In this document: positions 1 to 5,856 of the stretch, piece by piece | Layout of the letters: each line of letters opens with the position of its first letter | Numbering within the stretch: the stretch's first letter is position 1 | Assembly: GCA_946623485.1 (NCBI GenBank) | Contig: CAMORF010000031.1 | Coordinates: 1-11,365, forward strand | Direction of reading: 5' to 3' | Length of the DNA: 11,365 nt | From: an uncultured Clostridia bacterium | GTDB lineage: Bacteria > Bacillota > Clostridia > Lachnospirales > Lachnospiraceae | Translations under genes and position numbers: made by a program | The notes under the pieces: model-generated | Told to the model about the DNA's origin: nothing | Database searches by the model: none | Seen by the model: the letters and a program-made list of their open reading frames with translations, nothing else

Positions 1-317
1 GGGGTATAGCCGGCAGCCTTGATTTTTTGGCAGTCTTCTATCAATTCCTGCATGGTGGCAGGCCATCCGTCAACTCCGCATTCATGGAAGATAGCCTTGT
101 TGTAGAAGCCTACACAGTTAGACTGAATCTGATAAGGGACTCCCCAAACCGTATCTTTGTAGGTGCTGTCCAGAAAAACATCATCTTTATATGCAGGATG
201 AAGCTTCCGGTACCTGTCGGCGGCAATGACATCTCCCAACCACTGTTTCTTGCAGCGGAGGTTTACAAGGAGGTTTGCATTTGATATTCTGAATCCAGTG
301 TTACATATGCCCTTCAA
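1..317 (-). pseudogene. Truncated ABC sugar-type solute-binding protein remnant
   Basis: On the minus strand one frame stays open from 317 to the window edge and reads as the middle of a family-1 extracellular solute-binding protein. It contains SNANLLVNL, KKQWLGDVIAADRY, KDTVWGVPYQIQSNCVGFYN and GWPATMQELIEDCQKIKAAG, which fit the lobe-1 and hinge region of sugar-binding lipoproteins. Such proteins normally start about 100 residues earlier with a lipoprotein signal peptide. Here an in-frame TGA lies at 318-320, and the sequence beyond it no longer resembles the family. No ATG with a ribosome binding site begins this frame. The gene is therefore probably truncated at its 5' end. Its 3' part lies outside the window, so I cannot say whether the rest is intact. 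No transporter partner is visible. The family call is fairly sure; pseudogene status is inferred from the missing N-terminus. Confidence 0.7.
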
Positions 318-452
318 TCAACGTGGTTCAGCTTTGAAGGCAGTTTCCGGGAGGCGGATTCCTGAGGGTGCCGTGTATCCCGACGTTGGTTCTTACAGGC
401 ATGTGTTTTTGCAATAGAGTCATGAATAATGGAACAGGAAGGTTCTTTGCGT

Positions 453-1502
453 ATGAAAAAATATGTGGCATATATCGGTACCTACACCCATGGAAGCAGC
501 ATCGGCATTCATGTCTATGACATAGACAATGAGACACGTACCCTGGTGGAGCGGGATGTCGTGCCGGTGCATAATTCTTCTTATCTGACGAAGTCCAGGA
601 GCGGAGAATACCTGTATTCGATTGCGGATGAGGGGGTTGAAGTCCTGAAGATCGAGAAGAACGGAGACCTGACCCCGATCAACAAGGTGAATATTGACGG
701 GATGAGGGGCTGTTATCTCTCGACAGACGTATCAGGAAAGTTTCTGTTTGTCGGCGGATACCATGATGGAAAGGTTACCGTGGTGCATACGCACAGGGAT
801 GGCCGCCTTGGTTCCGTCATGGATGGCATCTTCCATCAGGGGATCGGATCCGTTGCGGAGCGGAACTTCCGTCCCCATGTCAGCTGCGTGATCCCGACGC
901 CGGATGACAAGTATCTGTGCGCGGTTGACAATGGGGTTGACCAGGTCAAGATTTATAAAGTGACGCCGGAGACCGGCAAGCTGCACCTGTACAGCATCCT
1001 TCGCCTGCCTCTTGAATCCGCCCCCAGGCTGATGGTATTCTCGCACGACGGCAGGTATGCCTATATCAATTGCGAGATGGCAAATAAAATATTTGTATAC
1101 CGGTATGACGGAACCGGAAGGGAACCGACCTTCGAGAAGATCCAGGAGATCCAAAGCATGTATGATGACAAGGATGTATCCTCCGCAAGCTGTGCCCTGA
1201 AGATTTCGCCCAGCGGGAAATACCTTTATTGCTCAAGCGCAGGAGAGAACTCCGTCGGGATCTTCCGCATTGATCCCGTGAAGGGAACACTATCGAAGAT
1301 CCTGATCCTGCCCATCAGCGGCGGGTATCCGAAGGACATCGATGTCTTCCCGGATGAGAAAACCATGATTGTCCTGTGCCATGAATCCGGATACATGCGT
1401 TTCTTTACCATAGACTACGAGAAAGGCACCCTCGTGATGAAGGGAAAGCAGCAGTATGTGGAAACTCCAAACTGCATCCTGATTTCCGAGGTGGAGGAAT
1501 AA
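453..1502 (+). CDS. Lactonase family beta-propeller protein (6-phosphogluconolactonase-like)
   Basis: The protein has 349 residues and belongs to the seven-bladed beta-propeller lactonases (Pgl/YbhE and YkgB type). It opens with the characteristic YIGTYT strand. It continues with repeated blades of the form 'SPSGKYLYCSSAGENSVGIFRID', seen around SRSGEYLYSI, DVSGKFLFVGGYHDGKVTVV, TPDDKYLCAVDNGVDQVKIY and SHDGRYAYINCEMANKIFVY. Known members hydrolyse 6-phosphogluconolactone in the pentose phosphate pathway, but many relatives have unproven substrates, so I give no gene symbol. There is no signal peptide, so it should be cytosolic. I chose the ATG at 453 over the in-frame ATG at 429. It has an AGGAAGG site at 436-442 about 10 bases upstream and gives the usual short lead (MKKYVAYIGTYT). 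It is a single-gene unit closed by strong terminators. No clear promoter was found upstream; the 135 bases back to the solute-binding remnant look like degraded sequence. Confidence 0.88.
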   Translation: MKKYVAYIGTYTHGSSIGIHVYDIDNETRTLVERDVVPVHNSSYLTKSRSGEYLYSIADEGVEVLKIEKNGDLTPINKVNIDGMRGCYLSTDVSGKFLFVGGYHDGKVTVVHTHRDGRLGSVMDGIFHQGIGSVAERNFRPHVSCVIPTPDDKYLCAVDNGVDQVKIYKVTPETGKLHLYSILRLPLESAPRLMVFSHDGRYAYINCEMANKIFVYRYDGTGREPTFEKIQEIQSMYDDKDVSSASCALKISPSGKYLYCSSAGENSVGIFRIDPVKGTLSKILILPISGGYPKDIDVFPDEKTMIVLCHESGYMRFFTIDYEKGTLVMKGKQQYVETPNCILISEVEE

Positions 1503-1520
1503 AAGAACTGTGACATCTTC

Positions 1521-1550
1521 GGCACCGGGCTTCCGGTGCCGGTTTTGCTT
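1521..1550 (+). terminator. Rho-independent terminator of the lactonase gene, first hairpin
   Basis: A perfect 8-bp GC-rich stem, GGCACCGG at 1521-1528 and CCGGTGCC at 1533-1540, closes on a GCTT loop. It is followed by GGTTTTGCTTTTT. It starts 18 bases after the lactonase stop codon. Confidence 0.85.
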
Positions 1551-1553
1551 TTT

Positions 1554-1580
1554 GTACCGGTAGCCCGGTACTTTTTTATT
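1554..1580 (+). terminator. Second, back-to-back terminator hairpin
   Basis: A perfect 7-bp stem, GTACCGG at 1554-1560 and CCGGTAC at 1565-1571, closes on TAGC and runs directly into TTTTTTATT. Together with the hairpin just upstream it should block read-through from the lactonase gene into the polyamine locus. Confidence 0.85.
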
Positions 1581-1592
1581 CTGCAGCCATAT

Positions 1593-1738
1593 ATGTATCG
1601 TAAACGAATTAAGCTATGTAAGTGATTATTGAACGATGCGATCGGATGAAAAGACAAGCAAGATGTGCAAACGCTCATCTGCTGCGTTGGAAAGCCTCGC
1701 CGTAGTAAGTGTCTGCACTTAATTCGTTTATGATACAT
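1593..1738. repeat. 146-bp segment bounded by 21-base inverted repeats
   Basis: The left arm at 1593-1613 and the right arm at 1718-1738 are reverse complements over 21 bases with one mismatch (core TAAACGAATTAAG). The interior has no good ORF and includes a 57-base stretch (1614-1670) that recurs inverted between potA and potB. The shape fits a small non-autonomous mobile or interspersed element, or the DNA footprint of a structured RNA. No clear target duplication flanks it. I do not recognise a named family. Confidence 0.6.
1614..1670 (+). repeat. Dispersed 57-bp repeat, copy 1
   Basis: This stretch aligns without gaps to the reverse complement of 3833-3889, with about 7 mismatches in 57 bases. 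The central 30 bases (1637-1666) are identical and contain GCGATCGGATGAAAAGAC. It lies inside the 146-bp inverted-repeat segment. Confidence 0.8.
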
Positions 1739-1760
1739 GAAGGTCAATAACATGAATCAC

Positions 1761-1961
1761 ATGAAAGGTTACTATTCACAGCCGATCCATGTCTATGAGC
1801 AGATTCGTCGTGCTTGCACGTAAGAATCTGCTCATAGACATGGATCGACTGCGAAGCAGTCACTCCACAACATACGGAATTCAGGCACGAAGTGCCGGTA
1901 GAGCCGCGAAGCGGCGAGAATTCCGTATGTTATGGAGGGGCTGTGAATAGTAACCATGAAA
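1761..1961. mobile_element. 189-bp MITE-like, multi-hairpin element with target duplication
   Basis: The element spans 1767-1955. Its ends are perfect 17-bp inverted repeats, GGTTACTATTCACAGCC at 1767-1783 and its reverse complement at 1939-1955. ATGAAA lies directly outside both ends (1761-1766 and 1956-1961), as a target-site duplication would. The interior is almost wholly self-complementary: a perfect 23-bp stem (1784-1806 with 1824-1846), a 6-bp stem (1847-1852 with 1856-1861), and a 20-bp stem with one mismatch (1863-1882 with 1918-1937) that encloses two 5-bp hairpins (1884-1896 and 1903-1915). There is no transposase ORF, so it would be non-autonomous. The family is not recognised. 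A structured non-coding RNA is an alternative, but the flanking duplication favours insertion. Confidence 0.75.
1784..1846 (+). repeat. Perfect 23-bp stem-loop inside the 189-bp element
   Basis: Arms 1784-1806 and 1824-1846 are perfect reverse complements. The 17-base loop (1807-1823) can itself fold as CGTG-CTTG-CACG (1809-1820), a stem closed by a CTTG tetraloop. There is no following T-run, so it is not a typical terminator. Confidence 0.85.
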
Positions 1962-1984
1962 GCACAGCTTCCGAATAATTCTCC

Positions 1985-2012
1985 TTGACATGTACTGAGA
2001 AACTCATATAAT
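1985..2012 (+). promoter_or_regulatory. Sigma-A type promoter of the regulator-pot locus
   Basis: A consensus -35 box TTGACA (1985-1990) and a consensus -10 box TATAAT (2007-2012) are separated by 16 bases. Transcription would start near 2019, about 70 bases before the regulator ATG. The -35 box lies 29 bases downstream of the end of the 189-bp element (1955). Confidence 0.85.
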
Positions 2013-2025
2013 CAGACTAGTGCGG

Positions 2026-2063
2026 TTTAGTAAAACTGAATTTTCTGTTTAATTTTACTGAAA
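2026..2063 (+). promoter_or_regulatory. Candidate operator: interrupted inverted repeat after the promoter
   Basis: AGTAAAA at 2029-2035 and TTTTACT at 2053-2059 form a perfect 7-bp inverted repeat. Further, imperfect matches extend it (TTTAGTAAAA and TTTTACTGAAA). It lies just downstream of the predicted transcription start and before the regulator gene. That position suits autorepression by the XRE/cupin protein; the binding itself is inference. A weak AT-rich RNA hairpin is the alternative. Confidence 0.45.
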
Positions 2064-2088
2064 TCAGAGAAGCCCGAAAGGGGACGAC

Positions 2089-2628
2089 ATGGAGATTGGA
2101 CAAAAGATTAAAAGACTGAGAGTCGGACTGAACCTGACACAGGAGGAATTGGCGGACAGAACTGAGCTGTCCAAAAGCTTTATCTCGCAGGTTGAGAGAG
2201 ATCTCACATCCCCGTCTATCGCAACCCTGGTGGATATCCTGCAGGCATTGGGCACTGACCTGAAGGAATTCTTCGGGGATGAGCAGGACCGGCAGATCGT
2301 GTTCCACGATACGGACTATTTTGAAAAGGTAGATGAGGAGGCGGGAATCCGGACCGAATGGATCATCCCGAATGCCCAGAAAAATGAGATGGAGCCGATC
2401 CGTGTCACATTGGATGCAGGCGGACGGACGAGGACTCAGGACCCGCATGAGGGGGAGCTGTTCGGCTATGTTCTGACAGGAAGCATCACGATTCACATCG
2501 GGCAGCAGCTTTACAGAGCCAAAAAGGGAGAATCCTTTTATTTTCACCCGGCCGCACGCCATTACATTGAAGCTTCTGGAAAGTCCGGCGCCTCATTTAT
2601 CTGGGTGAGCACGCCGCCAAGCTTCTGA
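2089..2628 (+). CDS. XRE-family regulator with C-terminal cupin domain
   Basis: The protein has 179 residues in two domains. Residues 2-57 are a helix-turn-helix of the Cro/C1 type ([34 protein letters not shown], then [14 protein letters not shown]). Residues about 105-175 form a cupin_2 beta-barrel, with H120, E122, H153 and H158 as possible ligand or metal residues. PuuR-like proteins of this layout, and relatives encoded beside potABCD in Firmicutes, control polyamine uptake or breakdown, with the cupin as ligand sensor. The ATG at 2089 has an AAAGGGG site at 2077-2083, five bases upstream. The gene is first in the locus, 23 bases before potA, behind a strong promoter and a candidate operator. 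Control of the pot genes and feedback by polyamines are inferred from position. I use no symbol because orthology to puuR is not shown. Confidence 0.88.
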   Translation: MEIGQKIKRLRVGLNLTQEELADRTELSKSFISQVERDLTSPSIATLVDILQALGTDLKEFFGDEQDRQIVFHDTDYFEKVDEEAGIRTEWIIPNAQKNEMEPIRVTLDAGGRTRTQDPHEGELFGYVLTGSITIHIGQQLYRAKKGESFYFHPAARHYIEASGKSGASFIWVSTPPSF

Positions 2629-2651
2629 CCGCAGGAAAGGAAATACCGATT

Positions 2652-3794
2652 ATGAGCAACAAGCTAATCGATCTGCAGCACATCACCAAAGCATTTGACG
2701 GAAACGTTGTGCTGGATGACTTGAATCTGTATATCAGGGAAAATGAATTCCTGACGCTTCTTGGCCCGTCCGGGTGTGGTAAAACCACGACCCTGCGGAT
2801 TATGGGCGGCTTTGAGACGCCGGACCAGGGGAGGGTGATTTTTGACGGGGCGGATATCACGTCCCTGGCACCGAACAAGCGCCAGCTCAATACGGTGTTC
2901 CAGAAATACGCGCTGTTCACGCATATGACGGTTGCGGATAACATCGCTTTTGGCCTGCGGATCCGGAAAAAAACGGATGCCTACATCAAAGACAAGATCA
3001 AATATGCGCTGAAGCTTGTCAATCTGGAAGGCTTTGAGAACCGGACGCCGGATTCCCTTTCGGGAGGGCAGCAGCAGAGAATCGCCATTGCAAGGGCGAT
3101 TGTAAATGAGCCGAAGGTGCTCCTTCTTGATGAGCCGCTGGGGGCGCTTGACCTGAAGCTGCGCCAGGATATGCAGTATGAGCTGATCCGTCTGAAAAAT
3201 GAACTTGGCATCACTTTTATATATGTGACGCATGACCAGGAGGAAGCCCTTACGATGTCAGATACGATCGTCGTGATGAACCAGGGATACATCCAGCAGA
3301 TCGGCACGCCGGAAGACATCTACAATGAGCCGCAGAATGCATTTGTGGCAGACTTCATCGGAGATTCCAACATTGTAAATGGAATGATGATTCAGGACAA
3401 GCTGGTTGAGATCTTCGGCGTGAAATATGACTGCGTGGACACCGGATTCGGGACAAACAAGCCGGTTGATGTGGTCATCCGTCCGGAAGACGTGGAACTG
3501 ATCTCATTGCCGGAAGATGCCCAGCAGGGGAGCGAGGAATACCAGAATATAGTCAGCAGAATCATGCAGTTTAATCACGGGTTTTTTGAAGGAACGGTCT
3601 CCCATATTATTTTCAAAGGAATGCACTATGAGATGGAGGTGCAGGCGCGAGGGTTTGAGTGGCTCGTCCTCTCTACCAGGATGTTCCCGGTGGGAACCCG
3701 GGTGCTGATGAGCGTGGATCCTTTCAACATCCAGATTATGCACAAGCCGGAATCTGAGGATGAGAAGGCTGTCAGCATGGATCCGGAGGCGTAA
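2652..3794 (+). CDS. potA: Spermidine/putrescine ABC transporter ATP-binding protein PotA
   Basis: The protein has 380 residues and all the ABC ATPase motifs: Walker A GPSGCGKT at 38-45, Q-loop Q84, signature LSGGQ at 136-140, Walker B VLLLDE at 156-161, D-loop GALD at 164-167 and switch H194. After about residue 235 comes a long C-terminal TOBE-type regulatory domain ([13 protein letters not shown], then [20 protein letters not shown]), as in PotA and other CUT1/MOI-type importers. It hydrolyses ATP at the cytosolic face to power import through PotB-PotC. The ATG at 2652 has an AGGAAAGGA site about 10 bases upstream and lies 23 bases after the regulator, so the two are probably cotranscribed. 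A hairpin overlaps its stop codon and a repeat-filled 194-bp gap separates it from potB. The polyamine call rests mainly on the potB-C-D context; the ATPase call is certain. Confidence 0.93.
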   Translation: MSNKLIDLQHITKAFDGNVVLDDLNLYIRENEFLTLLGPSGCGKTTTLRIMGGFETPDQGRVIFDGADITSLAPNKRQLNTVFQKYALFTHMTVADNIAFGLRIRKKTDAYIKDKIKYALKLVNLEGFENRTPDSLSGGQQQRIAIARAIVNEPKVLLLDEPLGALDLKLRQDMQYELIRLKNELGITFIYVTHDQEEALTMSDTIVVMNQGYIQQIGTPEDIYNEPQNAFVADFIGDSNIVNGMMIQDKLVEIFGVKYDCVDTGFGTNKPVDVVIRPEDVELISLPEDAQQGSEEYQNIVSRIMQFNHGFFEGTVSHIIFKGMHYEMEVQARGFEWLVLSTRMFPVGTRVLMSVDPFNIQIMHKPESEDEKAVSMDPEA

Positions 3795-3804
3795 CCCCTC
3801 CGGA
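3782..3804 (+). other. Stem-loop spanning the potA stop codon
   Basis: TCCGGAGG at 3782-3789 pairs perfectly with CCTCCGGA at 3797-3804, and the TAA of potA lies in the 7-base loop. No T-run follows, so it is unlikely to be a simple terminator. It could slow 3' decay of the regulator-potA message. Confidence 0.55.
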
Positions 3805-3832
3805 ATCATCTAAGGATCTGTTACAAAATAAC

Positions 3833-3889
3833 TTGTACATCTTGCTTGTCTTTTCATCCGATCGCACAGCTCAAAAATCAATCACATAG
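3833..3889 (-). repeat. Dispersed 57-bp repeat, copy 2 (inverted)
   Basis: The reverse complement matches 1614-1670 without gaps, and 30 bases (3837-3866) are identical. The two copies face each other across the regulator and potA. This copy lacks the 21-base inverted-repeat ends found around copy 1. Confidence 0.8.
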
Positions 3890-3905
3890 TAAGGAAAACA
3901 TCCCA

Positions 3906-3948
3906 AAAACGATTCGGATTCAAGGATCGTTTTGCTGCGCCGCAGCAA
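3906..3948 (+). other. Two adjacent stem-loops in the potA-potB gap
   Basis: AAAACGAT at 3906-3913 pairs with ATCGTTTT at 3926-3933. TTGCTGCG at 3932-3939 pairs with CGCAGCAA at 3941-3948 around a single base. The two stems share bases 3932-3933, so they compete at the junction. The downstream sequence (TCACGCTCTTTTG) has only a short T-run. They could reduce read-through into potB or mark an mRNA processing site. I found no convincing promoter in this gap. Confidence 0.45.
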
Positions 3949-3988
3949 TCACGCTCTTTTGCCATCATTCATTCTATGAGGAAGCATC

Positions 3989-4816
3989 ATGAAAAAGAAA
4001 TGGAGAATCTGGCTTGACGGCCCTTACCTCATCTGGACGGCGGCGTTCATCATCATACCGCTCCTGATGATCGTATACTTCGGGCTGACAGACAAAACAG
4101 GTGCATTTACCTGGAGCAATATCCTGCAGATGGGGACGCCGGAACGGCTGAAGGCGCTGTTCTTGTCCTTGCTGCTATCCCTTATTGCAACAGCGATCTG
4201 CCTTCTGATGGCATACCCGCTTGCACTGATCCTGAACAACATGAAAGCCGGCGCGACAGGATTTATAACAACCATCTTTATCATTCCGATGTGGATGAAT
4301 TCATTGTTGAGGATCCTGGCGTGGCAGACCTTGCTGGAACGGAACGGCGTGATCAACCAGCTTCTCGGGATGATGCATCTCCCGAAGCTGTACATCATCA
4401 ACACGCCCTATGCCATCGCGCTGGGCATGATCTATGATTTCCTTCCGTTTATGCTCCTGCCGATCTACAATGCCCTGCAGAAGATCGATGTGAATGTTGT
4501 GAATGCGGCTTATGACCTTGGCGCGAACAGGTTTCAAACCTTCTGGAAGGTAATCTTCCCGCTGTCGCTTCCGGGCGTGATATCCGGAATCACCATGGTA
4601 TTCGTGCCTGCGCTGACAACCTTCGTCATCAGTGATTTCCTGGGAGGCTCGAAGGTACTCCTGATCGGAAATGTCATCGAGCAGCAGTTTACACAGGTGG
4701 GAAACTGGAACGTCGGATCCGGACTGAGCCTGGTCCTGATGATCTTTATCCTTATCTCGATGGCCATCATGCAGCATTATGATAAGGACACCGGGGAGAG
4801 TACGACCACTTTGTAA
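3989..4816 (+). CDS. potB: Spermidine/putrescine ABC transporter permease PotB
   Basis: The protein has 275 residues, the usual size for PotB. It shows about six membrane segments, near residues 11-31, 57-82, 90-112, 141-161, 195-217 and 245-262. The permease signature loop that docks on the ATPase is at 173-196 (AAYDLGANRFQTFWKVIFPLSLPG). It forms half of the inner channel with PotC. The ATG at 3989 follows GAGGAAG, which is unusually close (four bases from its end). The gene sits 194 bases after potA and 167 bases before potC, whereas pot genes in related bacteria are usually packed closely. No separate promoter was seen, so read-through from the upstream promoter is the simplest model. Assignment as PotB rather than PotC follows from order and from the longer loop after the first membrane segment. 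Confidence 0.92.
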   Translation: MKKKWRIWLDGPYLIWTAAFIIIPLLMIVYFGLTDKTGAFTWSNILQMGTPERLKALFLSLLLSLIATAICLLMAYPLALILNNMKAGATGFITTIFIIPMWMNSLLRILAWQTLLERNGVINQLLGMMHLPKLYIINTPYAIALGMIYDFLPFMLLPIYNALQKIDVNVVNAAYDLGANRFQTFWKVIFPLSLPGVISGITMVFVPALTTFVISDFLGGSKVLLIGNVIEQQFTQVGNWNVGSGLSLVLMIFILISMAIMQHYDKDTGESTTTL

Positions 4817-4827
4817 AAAAGAATGTA

Positions 4828-4929
4828 ATGCTTCCGGAAGAAGGCCTTGCAAGAGCGGATTGGCCGCTGCCTGAAGAGGGCTGCTTTGCAAGAGCCGGCA
4901 GACCGCTGAAGGAAGATGGCTGCCTGTAA
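4828..4929 (+). CDS. Possible 33-residue small ORF made of a 13-residue repeat
   Basis: Between potB and potC an ATG-to-TAA frame encodes 33 residues with an internal repeat: LPEEGLARADWP, LPEEGCFARAGRP and LKEDGCL. The DNA repeat units start near 4836, 4872 and 4911, so the offsets are 36 and 39 bases, both multiples of three. The first unit lacks three bases, an in-frame change. No good ribosome binding site precedes the ATG, and nothing known resembles the product. It may be a real microprotein, a coding remnant, or just a decaying tandem repeat. Preserved phase is the only argument for coding. Confidence 0.25.
   Translation: MLPEEGLARADWPLPEEGCFARAGRPLKEDGCL
4836..4929 (+). repeat. Degenerate tandem repeat, about 39 bp, in the potB-potC gap
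   Basis: Three imperfect units share the pattern GAAGANGGC, TGCAAGAGC and CCGCTG. Unit 1 is about 36 bases, unit 2 about 39, and unit 3 is cut short or diverged after GGCTGCCTG. Confidence 0.6.
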
Positions 4930-4932
4930 AAG

Positions 4933-4950
4933 CGGACATGCAAGTGTCCG
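4933..4950 (+). other. Short hairpin upstream of potC
   Basis: CGGACA at 4933-4938 pairs with TGTCCG at 4945-4950 over a TGCAAG loop, 33 bases before the potC TTG start. With no T-run, it is not a terminator; an effect on potC translation or on mRNA decay is possible. Confidence 0.35.
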
Positions 4951-4983
4951 GAGAAAACCTGATGAAAGCCGGGGAATGAGACA

Positions 4984-5796
4984 TTGAGAAAAATTCTGTC
5001 AAGGATATACCTTGTATTTATCTTCATACTGCTGTACGCGCCGATCGCGGTATTAATCATCCTGAGCTTTAACAACTCGAGAACCCGCGCGAAATGGGGC
5101 GGCTGGACATTGAGCTGGTATGCGAGTATGTTCCGGGATGATGTGATTATGGCAGCGCTTGGCAATACGTTGCTGATTGCAGTGCTTTCTGCCCTGATCG
5201 CCACAATCCTGGGGCTGATGGCCTCTATAAGCCTACTGGCGATGAAGCGCAAGAACAGGAACATCGTGCTCAGCCTTTTGAATATCCCCATGCTGAATGC
5301 TGAGATTGTGACAGGCATCTCGCTGATGCTGATCTTCATCGCATTCGGGCAGTTCCTTTCGCGGTGGGGATATATGATTGAATTCGGATTTGGAACCGTG
5401 CTGATCGGGCATATTACATTTAACATCCCATATACGGTGCTATCGATCATGCCGAAGCTTCGCCAGATCAATATCAGCACTTATGAAGCTGCGCTGGATC
5501 TTGGGGCATCCAGATGGCTTGCGTTCCGGAAGGTGATCATTCCGGACATCATGCCCGGTGTCCTGTCAGGGTTTATGCTGGCCTTCACCCTGTCGCTGGA
5601 TGATTTCGTCATCACGCATTTTACCAAAGGGCCTGGCTTCGACACCCTGTCTACGAAGATCTATACCGAGGTCCGAAAAGGCATTAAGCCGGAGATGTAC
5701 GCGCTTTCCACCTTGTTGTTTGTGAGCGTACTCATCCTGCTCCTGATCTTCGGAAGAGGCCGTAAAAAGCAGCAGGGTGCGCTGATTATCCCATAG
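4984..5796 (+). CDS. potC: Spermidine/putrescine ABC transporter permease PotC
   Basis: The protein has 270 residues with about six membrane segments (near 8-29, 58-87, 95-122, 134-156, 192-214 and 238-257). The permease docking loop is at 168-192 (EAALDLGASRWLAFRKVIIPDIMPG). The motif YAPIAVLIILSFN near the N-terminus is typical of PotC. It pairs with PotB to form the channel. The start is a TTG: the frame closes at a TGA (4963-4965) a short way upstream, no ATG lies between, and MRKILSRIYLVFIF is the expected N-terminus. The ribosome site is weak (GGGG at 4971-4974, nine bases away). A rare start and a weak site suggest lower translation than potD, or reliance on a structure in the preceding 167-bp gap. 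potD follows after 60 bases. Confidence 0.92.
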   Translation: MRKILSRIYLVFIFILLYAPIAVLIILSFNNSRTRAKWGGWTLSWYASMFRDDVIMAALGNTLLIAVLSALIATILGLMASISLLAMKRKNRNIVLSLLNIPMLNAEIVTGISLMLIFIAFGQFLSRWGYMIEFGFGTVLIGHITFNIPYTVLSIMPKLRQINISTYEAALDLGASRWLAFRKVIIPDIMPGVLSGFMLAFTLSLDDFVITHFTKGPGFDTLSTKIYTEVRKGIKPEMYALSTLLFVSVLILLLIFGRGRKKQQGALIIP

Positions 5797-5856
5797 ATGA
5801 ATACGGTACTGAATAAGGTTCAGATATAAACATATTTTTAGGAAGGAAAGAGGATT

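Noticed and set aside
27..284. Plus-strand open frame of 85 residues
   Set aside because: It lies antisense to a minus-strand frame with clear solute-binding-protein signatures; its own translation resembles nothing and has no ribosome site.
429..452. Upstream ATG at 429 as start of the lactonase gene
   Set aside because: No ribosome site precedes it, and the AGGAAGG site at 436-442 falls inside this extension and serves the ATG at 453.
1784..1846. The perfect 23-bp stem as a transcription terminator
   Set aside because: No T-run follows on either side and the stem is part of a larger nested element.
1767..1955. CRISPR array or tRNA-like gene in the hairpin-rich gap
   Set aside because: There are no regularly spaced direct repeats with unique spacers, and the folds do not match a tRNA cloverleaf or carry a tRNA T-loop sequence.
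4301..5002. 233-residue minus-strand frame across potB and the potB-potC gap
   Set aside because: Antisense to a permease with an intact docking loop; low-complexity His/Gln/Arg content typical of shadow frames.
5797..5829. Ten-codon ORF starting right after the potC stop
   Set aside because: It has no ribosome site, no known relative and too short a length to support coding.
5797..5856. Internal promoter before potD (TATAAA near 5825)
   Set aside because: The -10-like box has no acceptable -35 partner at 16-18 bases; the gap is short and AT-rich by chance, and cotranscription with potC is simpler.
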